36,271 bases of DNA from Dehalococcoidia bacterium. GTDB lineage: Bacteria > Chloroflexota > Dehalococcoidia > Lucifugimonadales > UBA3495. Positions 1-6,821 of this stretch are shown piece by piece. The stretch lies in the NCBI GenBank assembly GCA_009692925.1, contig SHYG01000018.1:1-36271 (forward strand), written 5' to 3'. The notes under the pieces are model-generated. The model saw nothing but the letters and a program-made list of their open reading frames with translations. It ran no database searches and was not told where the DNA came from. The number at the start of each line of letters is the position of its first letter. Positions within the stretch are counted from its first letter, which is position 1. The position numbers and the translations under genes are program-made.

Positions 1-31
1 CCCGTGCCTCCAGGTCCACGAAGGCCAGCAT
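1..31 (-). CDS. Possible 5' end of a gene running off the left edge
   Basis: On the minus strand an ATG at 29-31 opens a frame reading MLAFVDLEAR to the window edge, with a purine-rich AAGTGAG a few bases upstream. Only about ten codons are visible. The start vaguely resembles glutamine-amidotransferase-like proteins, but no domain can be assigned. It could equally be a chance open frame. Confidence 0.3.
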   Translation of the reverse strand, partial: MLAFVDLEAR

Positions 32-123
32 GCTCACTTGGGGGTCCTGTCGTCCACGCATCGGGTAGCCTCCGGGACCGTTTCCGCCAGGATACTCCAT
101 ACATATTCCCGCCGGATTACAAA

Positions 124-149
124 ACCGGGGTTTTTCAGCAGCCTGCTAG
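124..149 (+). repeat. Solo end of the 99-bp MITE family
   Basis: GGGGTTTTTCAGCAGCCTG followed by CTAG matches the right end of the complete elements at 6707-6805 and 9480-9578 with about one difference. The rest of the element is not recognisable to the left, so this is a truncated or decayed copy. Confidence 0.6.
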
Positions 150-177
150 AGTATTCATTCAGGTTAAACCTGAACAA

Positions 178-250
178 TGTCATTCTGAGCGAAGCGAAGA
201 ATCCGGAGTGACAAAAGTAGCCGCTCCCCAGATTCTTCGAGCGTGTCTAA
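178..250. repeat. Degraded copy of the TGTCATTCTGAG inverted-repeat family
   Basis: TGTCATTCTGAG at 179-190, then GCGAAGCGAAGAATC, then a facing GATTCTTCGAG near 231-241. The same ends enclose the 107-bp element at 21465-21571. The outer right arm (CTCAGAATGACA) is missing here, so the copy is partial. Confidence 0.55.
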
Positions 251-269
251 AAAGCGTCCCTTCTCCCAC

Positions 270-362
270 TTACCAAGGGGGAGATACAGAGGGGGTGCCC
301 TGCACCCAGCGCCGACCGGCGGAGGACGTGGCACGCCCCCCCCTGTAGTCCCCCCTTCGTAA
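270..362. repeat. 93-bp inverted-repeat element, copy 1
   Basis: The element begins TTACCAAGGGGGAGATACAG and ends CCCCCCTTCGTAA, with imperfectly self-complementary ends. A copy of exactly the same length lies at 21612-21704, with shared internal blocks (GAGATACAGAGGGGGTG, CCCAGCGCCG, CTGTAGTCCCCCC). It ends 24 bp before the clpC stop codon and could act as a transcript-end hairpin. The whole 1-386 interval holds only repeats and no credible complete gene. Confidence 0.65.
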
Positions 363-386
363 GGGCGGACGGGACGCCTCTGTAGG

Positions 387-2873
387 TTATGCCGCGGTTT
401 CCGCGGTTTCCCTGGACGCAGCCAGGAACTTGGTCAGGGTTAGGCCAGCCGCGCCGGCGTCCACCAGCACCCGGTGGCCGGGCTGGAACTCTCCGGTGAG
501 GATTCCCTTGGATAACGGGTTTTCCAGGTGGCGCTGGATGGCCCGGCGCAGGGGCCGGGCGCCGTATACCGGGTCGAACCCCTCCTCGGCCAGCCAGCCG
601 GCGGCGGCAGGAGTCAGCTCGAAGGTGATGCTCCGCTCCGACAGCCGTTGCTGGACCTCCTTGACCATCAGCCCAACTACTTGCACGATCTGCTCCTGGG
701 TCAGCGGCTGAAAGATGACGATGTCGTCAATGCGGTTCAGGAACTCGGGACGGAAGGTCCGCTTGAGGGCCTCCTGCGCCGACTCCCGCAGCCGCGCCAC
801 GTCCAGCGTCCGCTCACGGCCGTCGGTGCGGAACCCGAAGGTCTGCTTGCCAAACTCCCCGGTGCCCAGGTTGCTGGTCAGGATGATGACCGTGTTGCGG
901 AAATCCACGGTGCGGCCGTGGCCGTCGGTCAAGCGTCCATCCTCCAGAATCTGCAGCAGGATGTTGAAGACGTCCGGGTGGGCCTTCTCGATTTCGTCAA
1001 AGAGGACCACGCGGTAGGGGCGGCGGCGTACCGCCTCGGTGAGCTGGCCGCCCTCGTCGTAGCCCACGTACCCCGGCGGGGCGCCGATGAGGCGGGAGAC
1101 GGTGTGCTTCTCCATGTACTCGGACATGTCAATACGCACCATGTTGGTCTCGTCGTCAAACAGGAACTCCGCCAGGGACTTGGCCAGTTGGGTCTTGCCC
1201 ACGCCGGTGGGGCCCAGGAAAATGAAGCTGCCGATGGGCCGTTTGGGGTCGCTGAGGCCGGAGCGGGAGCGGCGGATGGCCTCCGCCACCGCGCCCACCG
1301 CCTCATCCTGGCCGATAATGCGCTGGTGCAGGTTGTCTTCCATGTGCACCAGCCGCTCCGCCTCGGTTTCCAGGAGGCGACCGGTGGGAATGCCGGTCCA
1401 CTTGGCCACCAGCTCGGCGATGTCCCGTTCGTTCACCACCATGTCCCGCGGGCGCCCGCCTTGTGCCCCCTGGGCCTGGGTCCCCTGGGATTGCTGCTTG
1501 GCCCCCTCGTACTCCTGCTCCAGCCGCAGCCGCTCGGTGCGGAGCTGTGCCGCCCGCTCGTACTCGGAACGCTGGGCGGACGCCTCCTCCTGGTCGGCAA
1601 GCTGGCGCAGCCGCTCCTCCCGCTCCTTCAGGTGTCCGGGCAGGCTCTGGGCGTCCAGGCGCAGCTTGCTGGAGGCCTCGTCGATGAGGTCCACCGCCTT
1701 ATCGGGCAACTGGCGGCCCGTGATGTACCGGTCGCTGAGGCGGGCCGCCGCCACCAGGGCCGAGTCTTCAATCTTGACCTTGTGGTGGGCCTCGTAGCGG
1801 GGCCGGAGGGCGCGCAGGATCTCCACCGTTTCCTCCACGGAGGGCTCTTCCAGATAGATGGGCTGGAAGCGGCGCTCCAGGGCGGCGTCCTTCTCAATGT
1901 GCTTGCGGTACTCGTCGTTGGTGGTGGCGCCCACGCACTGCAGCTCGCCCCGGGCCAGGGCGGGCTTCAGCAGGTTGCTGGCGTCCAGGCCGCCCTCGGT
2001 GGCGCCGGCGCCCACCATGGTGTGAATCTCGTCCAGGAACAGGATCACCTCCCGCTCCGCCTGCTTCACCTCGTCCACCACCGCCTTCAGGCGCTCCTCA
2101 AACTCCCCGCGGAACTTGGAGCCGGCCACCAGGGCGCCCATGTCCAGGGCCAGCACCCGGCGGTTCTTCAGGGAGTCGGGCACGTCGCCGGCCACGATGC
2201 GCAGGGCCAGCCCTTCAACGATGGCGGTCTTGCCCACCCCGGCCTCGCCGATGATTACCGGGTTGTTCTTGCGCCGCCGGGTGAGGGTCTGCATCACCTG
2301 CCGGATCTCATCGTCGCGGCCCACCACCGGGTCCAGCTTGCCTTCCTGGGCCAGCTTGGTTAGGTCGATGCTGTACTTCTCCAGGGAGCGATAGTGGCTC
2401 TCCGCCCGGGGGTCGTCCACCCGGCGGCTGCCGCGGATCTTCATCAGCGCCCGGTAGACCTTCTCCTGGTCAATGCCGGACTCCTTGATTACCTGGGCGG
2501 AGGGCCCCTGAGTGTCCATCACTGCGGCCACAAGGAGGTGCTCCGTGCCGATGAACTCGTCCTTGAGCCGCTCCGCCTCGGCCTTGGCGCGCTCCAGCAG
2601 ATGTGTCGCTTGGGGAGTGGGATATATCTGGTTCCCGTCGTAGGCCAGCTTGGGTGCGCTTTCCAGGATGCGGCCCAGGCGGGCTTTCATGGCGTCGGGG
2701 GCGATGCCCAGCTCGTTAAGGATTTCCGTGGGCAATCCGCGCTCCAAGTCCAGCAGGGCCAGCAGAATGTGCTCCACATCCCACTGGCTGTGCCGGTAGC
2801 GGCGCACCAGCTCCTGGGAGTTTTGCAGCACCTCGCGGGCCTGCTCCGTGAACTGTTCGGGTTTTAATAGCAT
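387..2873 (-). CDS. clpC: ClpC-type AAA+ unfoldase / protease ATPase subunit
   Basis: An 828-residue Hsp100 protein that would unfold or disaggregate proteins in the cytoplasm. A Clp-N double repeat covers about residues 5-145. The first AAA+ module has Walker A GEAGVGKT at 209-216 and Walker B ILFLDEIH near 277-284. The second has GPTGVGKT near 554-561 and VVLFDEIE near 622-629, followed by a ClpB-D2-small C-terminus. The linker (about 410-480) is short and carries a UVR-like helix, unlike the long ClpB coiled coil. D2 has an extra loop with FGF near 679-681, where ClpC carries its ClpP-docking loop. I therefore favour ClpC over ClpB; delivery of substrates to ClpP is inference. Start ATG with AAGGAGA 5-12 bases upstream. 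Last gene of the dnaJ-hspR-clpC unit, 88 bp after hspR. Confidence 0.93.
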   Translation of the reverse strand: MLLKPEQFTEQAREVLQNSQELVRRYRHSQWDVEHILLALLDLERGLPTEILNELGIAPDAMKARLGRILESAPKLAYDGNQIYPTPQATHLLERAKAEAERLKDEFIGTEHLLVAAVMDTQGPSAQVIKESGIDQEKVYRALMKIRGSRRVDDPRAESHYRSLEKYSIDLTKLAQEGKLDPVVGRDDEIRQVMQTLTRRRKNNPVIIGEAGVGKTAIVEGLALRIVAGDVPDSLKNRRVLALDMGALVAGSKFRGEFEERLKAVVDEVKQAEREVILFLDEIHTMVGAGATEGGLDASNLLKPALARGELQCVGATTNDEYRKHIEKDAALERRFQPIYLEEPSVEETVEILRALRPRYEAHHKVKIEDSALVAAARLSDRYITGRQLPDKAVDLIDEASSKLRLDAQSLPGHLKEREERLRQLADQEEASAQRSEYERAAQLRTERLRLEQEYEGAKQQSQGTQAQGAQGGRPRDMVVNERDIAELVAKWTGIPTGRLLETEAERLVHMEDNLHQRIIGQDEAVGAVAEAIRRSRSGLSDPKRPIGSFIFLGPTGVGKTQLAKSLAEFLFDDETNMVRIDMSEYMEKHTVSRLIGAPPGYVGYDEGGQLTEAVRRRPYRVVLFDEIEKAHPDVFNILLQILEDGRLTDGHGRTVDFRNTVIILTSNLGTGEFGKQTFGFRTDGRERTLDVARLRESAQEALKRTFRPEFLNRIDDIVIFQPLTQEQIVQVVGLMVKEVQQRLSERSITFELTPAAAGWLAEEGFDPVYGARPLRRAIQRHLENPLSKGILTGEFQPGHRVLVDAGAAGLTLTKFLAASRETAETAA

Positions 2874-2961
2874 GGGTGTCTCCTTTTTGGTTGGTTGGAG
2901 TGGCGGGAGTGGCGCCCCGTGGGGTCCGGCGGCTCTTGCCTGCGGTTAGTGGGCGTTAGGT

Positions 2962-3309
2962 TTATCCGCCGGCGCGAGGCTGGCCGGTGCGCGTCCTGCC
3001 CCGGACGAGACTCAACTCTTCGGTAAGCTGGGTCACCTGCTGCTCCAGCTCTTCGATGCGATCCATCAACTTGAGGGCTACTTCCGCGCCGGCCAAGTTG
3101 ATGCCGAGATCGTCGGTCAGGGTCTTGATGCGGCGCAGTCGCTCCACCTCCGCGGCCGAGTACAAGCGCTGCTTGCCCTGGGAGCGGGAAGGCCAGATTA
3201 GCCCCACTCGCTCGTAGTAGCGCAAAGTCTGGGCGTGAAGGCCCACCATACGGGCCGCCACGCTGATGATGAAGCAAGGTTCGTCTTCCAAGTGTCCCTG
3301 GTAGGACAT
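2962..3309 (-). CDS. hspR: HspR-like MerR-family heat-shock regulator
   Basis: A 115-residue MerR-type DNA-binding protein. The N-terminal winged helix-turn-helix (about residues 13-60) contains ISVAARMVGLHAQTLRYYER followed by GLIWPSR, and a coiled-coil dimerisation helix follows (about 80-105, RIEELEQQVTQLTEEL). HspR proteins repress heat-shock operons by binding HAIR inverted repeats (CTTGAGT-N7-ACTCAAG), with DnaK or another chaperone as co-repressor. Its position between dnaJ and clpC supports this identity. The ATG lies two bases after the dnaJ stop codon, so translation is probably coupled. It probably regulates its own operon through the repeats at 4262-4302 (inference). Confidence 0.93.
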   Translation of the reverse strand: MSYQGHLEDEPCFIISVAARMVGLHAQTLRYYERVGLIWPSRSQGKQRLYSAAEVERLRRIKTLTDDLGINLAGAEVALKLMDRIEELEQQVTQLTEELSLVRGRTRTGQPRAGG

Positions 3310-3311
3310 AT

Positions 3312-4202
3312 CTATCGTCTCCGGGCGGGCCGCAGCGCCTTGAGCTGCTGAAATAGCTCCCTTTCCTGGGCGCTAAGGCCGCTGGGCAGTCGCGCCTTGA
3401 TGGTGGCGTAAAGGTCGCCCCGCACGCCGGGTTGGTTCAGCACCGGCATCCCCTGCCCGGCCAGGCGAAACCGCTGGCCGTTCTGGGTTTCCGGAGGAAT
3501 GGTCAGAGCCACCCGGCTCCGTATGGTGGGGACGGCCACCTCTCCGCCCAGCACCGCGTCTTCCAGGGGGACCTCCACCTCGCAGACCAGGTCGCGGCCC
3601 TGGCGCTGGAATCGTGGATCGGGCGCCAGAGTAACGCTCAGGTAGATGTCGCCCTGGCGGCCGGCGCCCGCGGGGATGCGCACCCGGGAGCCGGTCTCCA
3701 CTCCTGCGGGAATCTTCACCTCCAGACGGCGTCCGCCCGCCAATTCCAGCATCCGGGTGGCGCCCTGGAAAGCCTCCTCCAGGGTTATCTCCACCGGATG
3801 ATCGGCGACTCCGGGCTGGCGCTGGGTCTCCCTCATGTTCTTGATCAGAGTCTCGAACAGATCGCCCGCGCCGGGGTCAAAGCCGGGGGATGTCCCGGCG
3901 CCCTCCCCGTTGGACGTGGACCAGCGGACGTTGCCGCCCCGGGGGGAGCGGGCCTGAGCCTCCGCCTCCTGAATGCGGTCCGCGTGGGCCCAATTGTCGC
4001 CGTACCGGTCGTACTTGCGCCGCTTTTCGGCGTCGGACAGGACCTCGTAGGCCTCGTTGATGGACTTGAACTTCTCTTCGGAGCTTTTGTTGCCCTTGTT
4101 CACGTCCGGATGATGCTGGCGGGCCAGCTTCCGGTAAGCCTGCCGGACATCCTTGTCCGTGGCGGTGCGGGATACACCTAATATGTCATAGAAGTTGGGC
4201 AT
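3312..4202 (-). CDS. dnaJ: DnaJ/CbpA-type J-domain co-chaperone
   Basis: A 296-residue Hsp40. The J domain occupies about residues 3-70 with the HPD tripeptide at 31-33, which stimulates DnaK ATPase. A low-complexity, Gly/Ser-rich linker (about 75-130) follows, then the two C-terminal peptide-binding beta domains (from about 135; VEITLEEAFQGATRMLEL). There is no CxxCxGxG zinc finger, so it is a class II (CbpA-like) protein, not classical DnaJ. It is first in the dnaJ-hspR-clpC unit; dnaK and grpE are not in the window. Start ATG at 4200-4202, about 35 bases downstream of a good sigma-70 promoter. Confidence 0.93.
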   Translation of the reverse strand: MPNFYDILGVSRTATDKDVRQAYRKLARQHHPDVNKGNKSSEEKFKSINEAYEVLSDAEKRRKYDRYGDNWAHADRIQEAEAQARSPRGGNVRWSTSNGEGAGTSPGFDPGAGDLFETLIKNMRETQRQPGVADHPVEITLEEAFQGATRMLELAGGRRLEVKIPAGVETGSRVRIPAGAGRQGDIYLSVTLAPDPRFQRQGRDLVCEVEVPLEDAVLGGEVAVPTIRSRVALTIPPETQNGQRFRLAGQGMPVLNQPGVRGDLYATIKARLPSGLSAQERELFQQLKALRPARRR

Positions 4203-4238
4203 CTCTAAGCTCTCAACCTTCGGATAATGCGTGTACTC

Positions 4239-4267
4239 ATTCTAGTAATATTGCTACCGCAAGTCAA
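4239..4267 (-). promoter_or_regulatory. Sigma-70 type promoter of dnaJ-hspR-clpC
   Basis: On the minus strand: TTGACT (4262-4267), a 17-bp spacer, then TAGAAT (4239-4244). Transcription would start near 4232, giving a leader of roughly 30 nt before dnaJ. The -35 box lies inside the first of the phased repeats at 4262-4302. Confidence 0.75.
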
Positions 4268-4302
4268 GTAAAAGTGAGTCAATAGTTAAGTATAAGTTGA
4301 GT
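4262..4302. promoter_or_regulatory. Four 11-bp-phased AGTYRAGT direct repeats: putative heat-shock operator
   Basis: AGTCAAGT (4262), AGTGAGT (4273), AGTTAAGT (4284) and AGTTGAGT (4295) begin exactly 11 bp apart, so they face one side of the helix. The first covers the -35 box of the dnaJ promoter. The units resemble HspR HAIR half-sites: AGTCAAG differs from ACTCAAG by one base and GTTGAGT from CTTGAGT by one base. They are arranged as direct repeats, not as the canonical inverted pair. Binding by the HspR encoded here is inference. Confidence 0.6.
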
Positions 4303-4312
4303 GTATTATACC

Positions 4313-4342
4313 GTATACATGATAAGTAGCTATCAGGTATAC
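4313..4342. promoter_or_regulatory. 30-bp inverted repeat, candidate operator
   Basis: GTATAC-A-TGATA, a six-base centre AGTAGC, then TATCA-G-GTATAC: 12-bp arms with one mismatch. Each arm carries a palindromic GTATAC. It lies between the dnaJ promoter and the hsp20 remnant, in unusually AT-rich DNA, and fits a dimeric regulator site serving one or both directions. Confidence 0.5.
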
Positions 4343-4436
4343 AATATTATTCTGTCAGATTTTTGTGGGTTGCTCGCTTCGCAGCTTCACTAAGGCCGCC
4401 AAGCAGAGTTGACATATTATCAGGAGGACAGCAAGT

Positions 4437-4573
4437 ATGGTGTTGCAGTGACGTGACCCCTTCAGCGATCTGCGGACGGCGTGCTGACGGTGGCCTTCCC
4501 CAAGATGGAGTCCAAGAACGCGAAGCAACTCAAAGTTACGGTGGGCAAGGTGTTGGAAGGCGGGCAGAAGTAA
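4437..4573 (+). pseudogene. Remnant of an hsp20 (small heat-shock protein) gene
   Basis: AGGAGG at 4421-4426 precedes ATG at 4437. The first codons read MVLQ, a TGA stop (4449-4451), then RDPFSDLR, a typical Hsp20 amino terminus (MxLxRWDPFxDLR). From 4475, in another frame, the sequence reads DGVLTVAFPK, then MESKNAKQLKVTVGK, ending at TAA 4571-4573: the classic end of an alpha-crystallin domain (GVLTVxxPK). About 100 codons of the middle are missing, so the gene suffered an internal, frame-changing deletion plus a nonsense change, perhaps TGG to TGA. It lies divergent to dnaJ-hspR-clpC, a sensible place for an HspR-controlled hsp20. The motif identification is by eye. Confidence 0.8.
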
Positions 4574-4599
4574 GCCGGCGCTGGCAGTGGGGCCAAGAC

Positions 4600-4625
4600 G
4601 GGGCGCCCGGCTAGTTGGGCGCCCC
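4600..4625 (+). terminator. Hairpin after the hsp20 remnant
   Basis: GGGGCGCCC (4600-4608), an eight-base loop and GGGCGCCCC (4617-4625) form a perfect 9-bp stem 26 bases after the hsp20 stop. There is no U-tract, so it may be an atypical terminator. The hairpin at 9636-9669 has the same GGGGCGCCC core. Confidence 0.5.
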
Positions 4626-4659
4626 TTGCGCTATCTGGCGGGCAGTCGTGATACGCCGC

Positions 4660-4688
4660 TTGAGGGTTATTCTTCCTGGTGCTACAAT
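4660..4688 (+). promoter_or_regulatory. Promoter of tRNA-Asn
   Basis: TTGAGG (4660-4665), a 17-bp spacer and TACAAT (4683-4688) lie 45 bp before the mature tRNA. The expected start near 4695 would leave a 5' extension for RNase P to remove. Confidence 0.65.
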
Positions 4689-4732
4689 GTTTGGTGCAGC
4701 CAACGAGCCAGCCCTTCTGGCTCATGCTTCGT

Positions 4733-4807
4733 TCCCCAGTAGCTCAGCGGTAGAGCGCGCGGCTGTTAACCGCTAGGTCGCTGGTTCGAATCCAGCCTGG
4801 GGAGCCA
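4733..4807 (+). tRNA. tRNA-Asn (anticodon GTT)
   Basis: The sequence folds as a tRNA. Acceptor arms TCCCCAG (4733-4739) and CTGGGGA (4797-4803) pair perfectly. The D arm is GCTC/GAGC (4742-4756). The anticodon loop CTGTTAA carries GTT at 4765-4767, and the T arm contains GGTTCGAATCC. G4804 is the discriminator and CCA (4805-4807) is encoded. The outermost anticodon-stem pair looks mismatched (C4758-T4774). Confidence 0.97.
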
Positions 4808-4866
4808 TTTTCCTCCAACCGGCTAGAAAATTGCCAGGAATTTAGTTCCACCCTCAGCTATGGGCA

Positions 4867-4915
4867 TGTTCGTGTTGGCAAAATTACTCTGAGAGCCATG
4901 ACGCCAACACGAACA
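4867..4915. repeat. 13-bp perfect inverted repeat between tRNA-Asn and the toxin-antitoxin locus
   Basis: TGTTCGTGTTGGC (4867-4879) and GCCAACACGAACA (4903-4915) are perfect complements separated by 23 bases. On the minus strand it follows the antitoxin stop codon at 4933 and may terminate that transcript. A recombination-site role is an untested alternative. Confidence 0.5.
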
Positions 4916-4932
4916 ATTGCCTACCCGCCAGC

Positions 4933-5238
4933 TTATTCTTCTGCCGCATCTGCTTCAGGAGCAGCATGGAGACGAAGACCAAGTGCTCGCACCACCTTGA
5001 GCACGGTAGCGAACTCCGGATTGCCTTCGCGCGATAACGCTTTATAGAGGCTCTCCCGTCCCAGCCCCGATTCGCGGGCGATTTGAGCCATTCCCTTAGC
5101 CCGAGCGATATCTCCCAATGCGGCGACAACCAGCCCAGGATCACCGTCTTCAAGGGCCGCTTCCAGATAGGCGGCCATGTCCTCCGCGGTTTCCAGATGC
5201 TCCACCTCATCCCATGGCCGGGTCGGCGTCTTCGCCAT
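4933..5238 (-). CDS. HigA-like antitoxin (addiction-module antidote, XRE-type HTH)
   Basis: A 101-residue DNA-binding antitoxin. The N-terminal part (MAKTPTRPWDEVEHL, then AEDMAAYLEAAL) and the C-terminal helix-turn-helix (about residues 50-90, AQIARESGLGRESLYKALS, then GNPEFATVLKVV) match the family usually annotated as addiction-module antidote proteins, partners of HigB/RelE-type toxins. The start is ATG at 5236-5238 with AGGAGG at 5243-5248; open frame upstream of it overlaps the toxin and is not used. The gene begins 10 bp after the toxin stop, in the toxin-first order typical of higBA. It probably represses the operon through the inverted repeat at 5549-5564 (inference). It appears intact, unlike its partner. 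Confidence 0.85.
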   Translation of the reverse strand: MAKTPTRPWDEVEHLETAEDMAAYLEAALEDGDPGLVVAALGDIARAKGMAQIARESGLGRESLYKALSREGNPEFATVLKVVRALGLRLHAAPEADAAEE

Positions 5239-5248
5239 AGCCTTCCTC

Positions 5249-5539
5249 CTACAGCTCGCGTGCCAACTCGAGGGCATTCCTGATATCCCGGTCCTGCGTG
5301 TCCTTGTCACCGCCAGCCAGCAGGATCACCAACATCTGCCCCCGTTGCACAAAATACACTCGGTACCCTGGTCCGTAGTCGATGCGCAGCTCCGAGACGC
5401 CTTCTCCCACCGGTCTCACATCGCCAGGATTACCCAACGAGAGCCGTCGAATACGGACGTCGATGCGCGCCCTCGCCCGGCGGTCCCGAAGGCTGTCGAA
5501 CCACCGGGCATAGACCTAGGTCTGGCGGATCTCAATCAC
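5249..5539 (-). pseudogene. HigB/RelE-type toxin with an early nonsense codon
   Basis: From GTG at 5537-5539 the frame reads MIEIRQT, a TAG stop (5516-5518), then VYARWFDSLRDRRARARIDV and onward through GNPGDVRPVGEGVSELRIDY to AREL at 5252. This is a complete match to the pattern of 96-residue addiction-module killer proteins (YxxWFxxLRDxRAxxRIxxR; LRIxYGPGYRVYF; LLxGGDKxxQxxDI). The residue normally following QT is Glu, so a single GAG to TAG change explains the stop. A shorter product from the internal TTG at 5435-5437 would lack the first helices and is unlikely to be a functional RNase. Sequencing error cannot be excluded. Confidence 0.8.
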
Positions 5540-5545
5540 ACAGTT

Positions 5546-5574
5546 ATTGTATCCTAAAGGATACGTATGCACAA
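5546..5574 (-). promoter_or_regulatory. Promoter and operator of the toxin-antitoxin operon
   Basis: On the minus strand: TTGTGC (5569-5574), a 17-bp spacer, then TACAAT (5546-5551). The -10 ends six bases before the GTG start, so the transcript would be nearly leaderless. GTATCC-TAAA-GGATAC (5549-5564) is a perfect 6-bp inverted repeat overlapping the -10 and spacer, well placed for autorepression by the antitoxin. Confidence 0.6.
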
Positions 5575-5663
5575 CGGTGATGGAGAGGCCGACCGGGTTG
5601 GGCCACTCTTGGATACGCACGTTGTGAGCGGACTCGTCGACAAGTAGTGTAGGGGGCGAACAG

Positions 5664-5692
5664 TTGACAGGCATTCAAGGGTGTCACATACT
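5664..5692 (+). promoter_or_regulatory. Candidate promoter for the alpha/beta hydrolase
   Basis: TTGACA (5664-5669), a 17-bp spacer, then CATACT (5687-5692). The -35 is perfect; the -10 matches TATAAT at four of six positions. The leader would be about 155 nt. Nothing else is recognised in the 314-bp interval 5540-5853. Confidence 0.4.
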
Positions 5693-5853
5693 CGCTCCGG
5701 TGCGCTGAGCGCCCGCTGCAGGCTCTAGGGCAAAGTTGTGCGCCCTCCCCGGCGCCTTCCTCCGATGGGGGTGCCACAGATGCCAGGGCGGGGTGCGGTT
5801 ACGCCGAGGCGCACGCGTACGTGGGACGCACCACTAGACAAGGAGGAGCTGCC

Positions 5854-6612
5854 ATGCCGGTTTACACCAAAGGCGATGTCCGCATCCGCTATGAGGAGGC
5901 GGGGTCCGGTTTCCCGCTGCTGCTCACCCCCGGCGGGGGCTTGAACTCCCGCGTCAGCAATTGGTCCACCGCGGTGATCAACGCCATGGAGGAGTTCAAG
6001 AACGACTTCCGCTGCATTACGATGGACCAGCGCAACGCGAACGGCGGCGAGTCCAGCGGGCCAATCCCCGTCAACGACCCGTGGGGAGCCTTCGCCGGCG
6101 ACCAACTGGGGCTGATGGACCACCTGGGGATACGGGAGTTCTTCTTCATGGGCTTCTGCATCGGTGGCCCGTTTGGACTCAAGCTCATGGAGATGGCGCC
6201 CCGCCGCGTCGTGGCCGGCGTGCTCTGCCAGCCGGTTGGGCACCGGCCGGAGAACCCGGACGTCATGTACAACTCCGGCCGTGATACCTGGGCGCCCGAG
6301 CTGCGCACCCGGCGGCCCGACGTGACCATGGCGACTGTGGAAGCGTACCTGCATAACCTTTACCGCGTCCAGCCCGACTTCGTTTACAGCGTGACGCGCG
6401 ACTTCGTGCGTTCGTGCCAGACGCCGATGCTGGTTCTGCCGGACAACACACCAGCGCACCCGTACCCGATTGCCATGGCCATCGCGGAGCTGGCGCCCAA
6501 GGCCGAGGTGTCGGTTTATCCCTGGAGAGAGCCAAAGGACCTGCACGCCAAGACGGTAAAGCAGGTGCGCGACTTCCTCCAGGCGCATCAACCCGCAACC
6601 GCCGCCCGCTGA
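5854..6612 (+). CDS. Alpha/beta-fold hydrolase with a cysteine nucleophile
   Basis: A 252-residue cytoplasmic alpha/beta hydrolase without a signal peptide. The nucleophile elbow is MGFCIGG, placing Cys at residue 102 where most members have Ser. An Asp in VLPDN (197) and a His in DLHAKT (231) complete a Cys-Asp-His triad. Dienelactone hydrolases use such a Cys triad, but overall the protein looks more like general alpha/beta hydrolases (MDQRNANGGESSG after the oxyanion strand). The substrate is unknown. Start ATG at 5854 with AAGGAGGAG just upstream; a GTG at 5821 in frame lacks such a site. It stands alone between the toxin-antitoxin remnant and the MITE-bracketed pair. Confidence 0.85.
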   Translation: MPVYTKGDVRIRYEEAGSGFPLLLTPGGGLNSRVSNWSTAVINAMEEFKNDFRCITMDQRNANGGESSGPIPVNDPWGAFAGDQLGLMDHLGIREFFFMGFCIGGPFGLKLMEMAPRRVVAGVLCQPVGHRPENPDVMYNSGRDTWAPELRTRRPDVTMATVEAYLHNLYRVQPDFVYSVTRDFVRSCQTPMLVLPDNTPAHPYPIAMAIAELAPKAEVSVYPWREPKDLHAKTVKQVRDFLQAHQPATAAR

Positions 6613-6702
6613 GACGGCAGCGGGCGTGTCCCGCGGTATTTACTCGAACATGCCGGAGCATTGTCATGCGCGGCAGGGGTTTTGGCCTCGGCGCTTGCCT
6701 AA

Positions 6703-6809
6703 CTAACAGCCTGCTGAAATCCCCCGATTTTGCGAAAAATGGACGGACTCTCAGATACGAAAATTGGGACGATTTCGGGCCGTCGACCCCTTTTTCAGCA
6801 CCCTGCTAA
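6703..6809 (-). mobile_element. 99-bp MITE, copy A, with CTAA target duplication
   Basis: The core 6707-6805 begins CAGCCTGCTGAAA and ends TTTTTCAGCACCCTG (imperfect terminal inverted repeats). It is flanked by the direct repeat CTAA on both sides (6703-6706 and 6806-6809). The core is about 95% identical, in reverse orientation, to 9480-9578. It has no coding capacity, so it needs a transposase in trans. Four-base YTAR duplications are typical of IS5-group and related elements. It ends 12 bp before the MmgE/PrpD stop codon. Confidence 0.8.
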
Positions 6810-6821
6810 GGGTCCGCCTAA

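Noticed and set aside
528-2363. A 611-codon open frame opposite clpC
   Set aside because: It is antisense to a highly conserved AAA+ gene, Leu/Gly/His-rich and without any domain; a product of high GC codon bias.
4262-4302. Short CRISPR-like array
   Set aside because: Units of 7-8 bp with 3-4-bp gaps are far too short; phasing over a promoter fits an operator.
4733-5574. Integrative element inserted at tRNA-Asn
   Set aside because: No integrase gene and no repeat of the tRNA 3' end is visible downstream; the neighbouring toxin-antitoxin locus alone is not enough.
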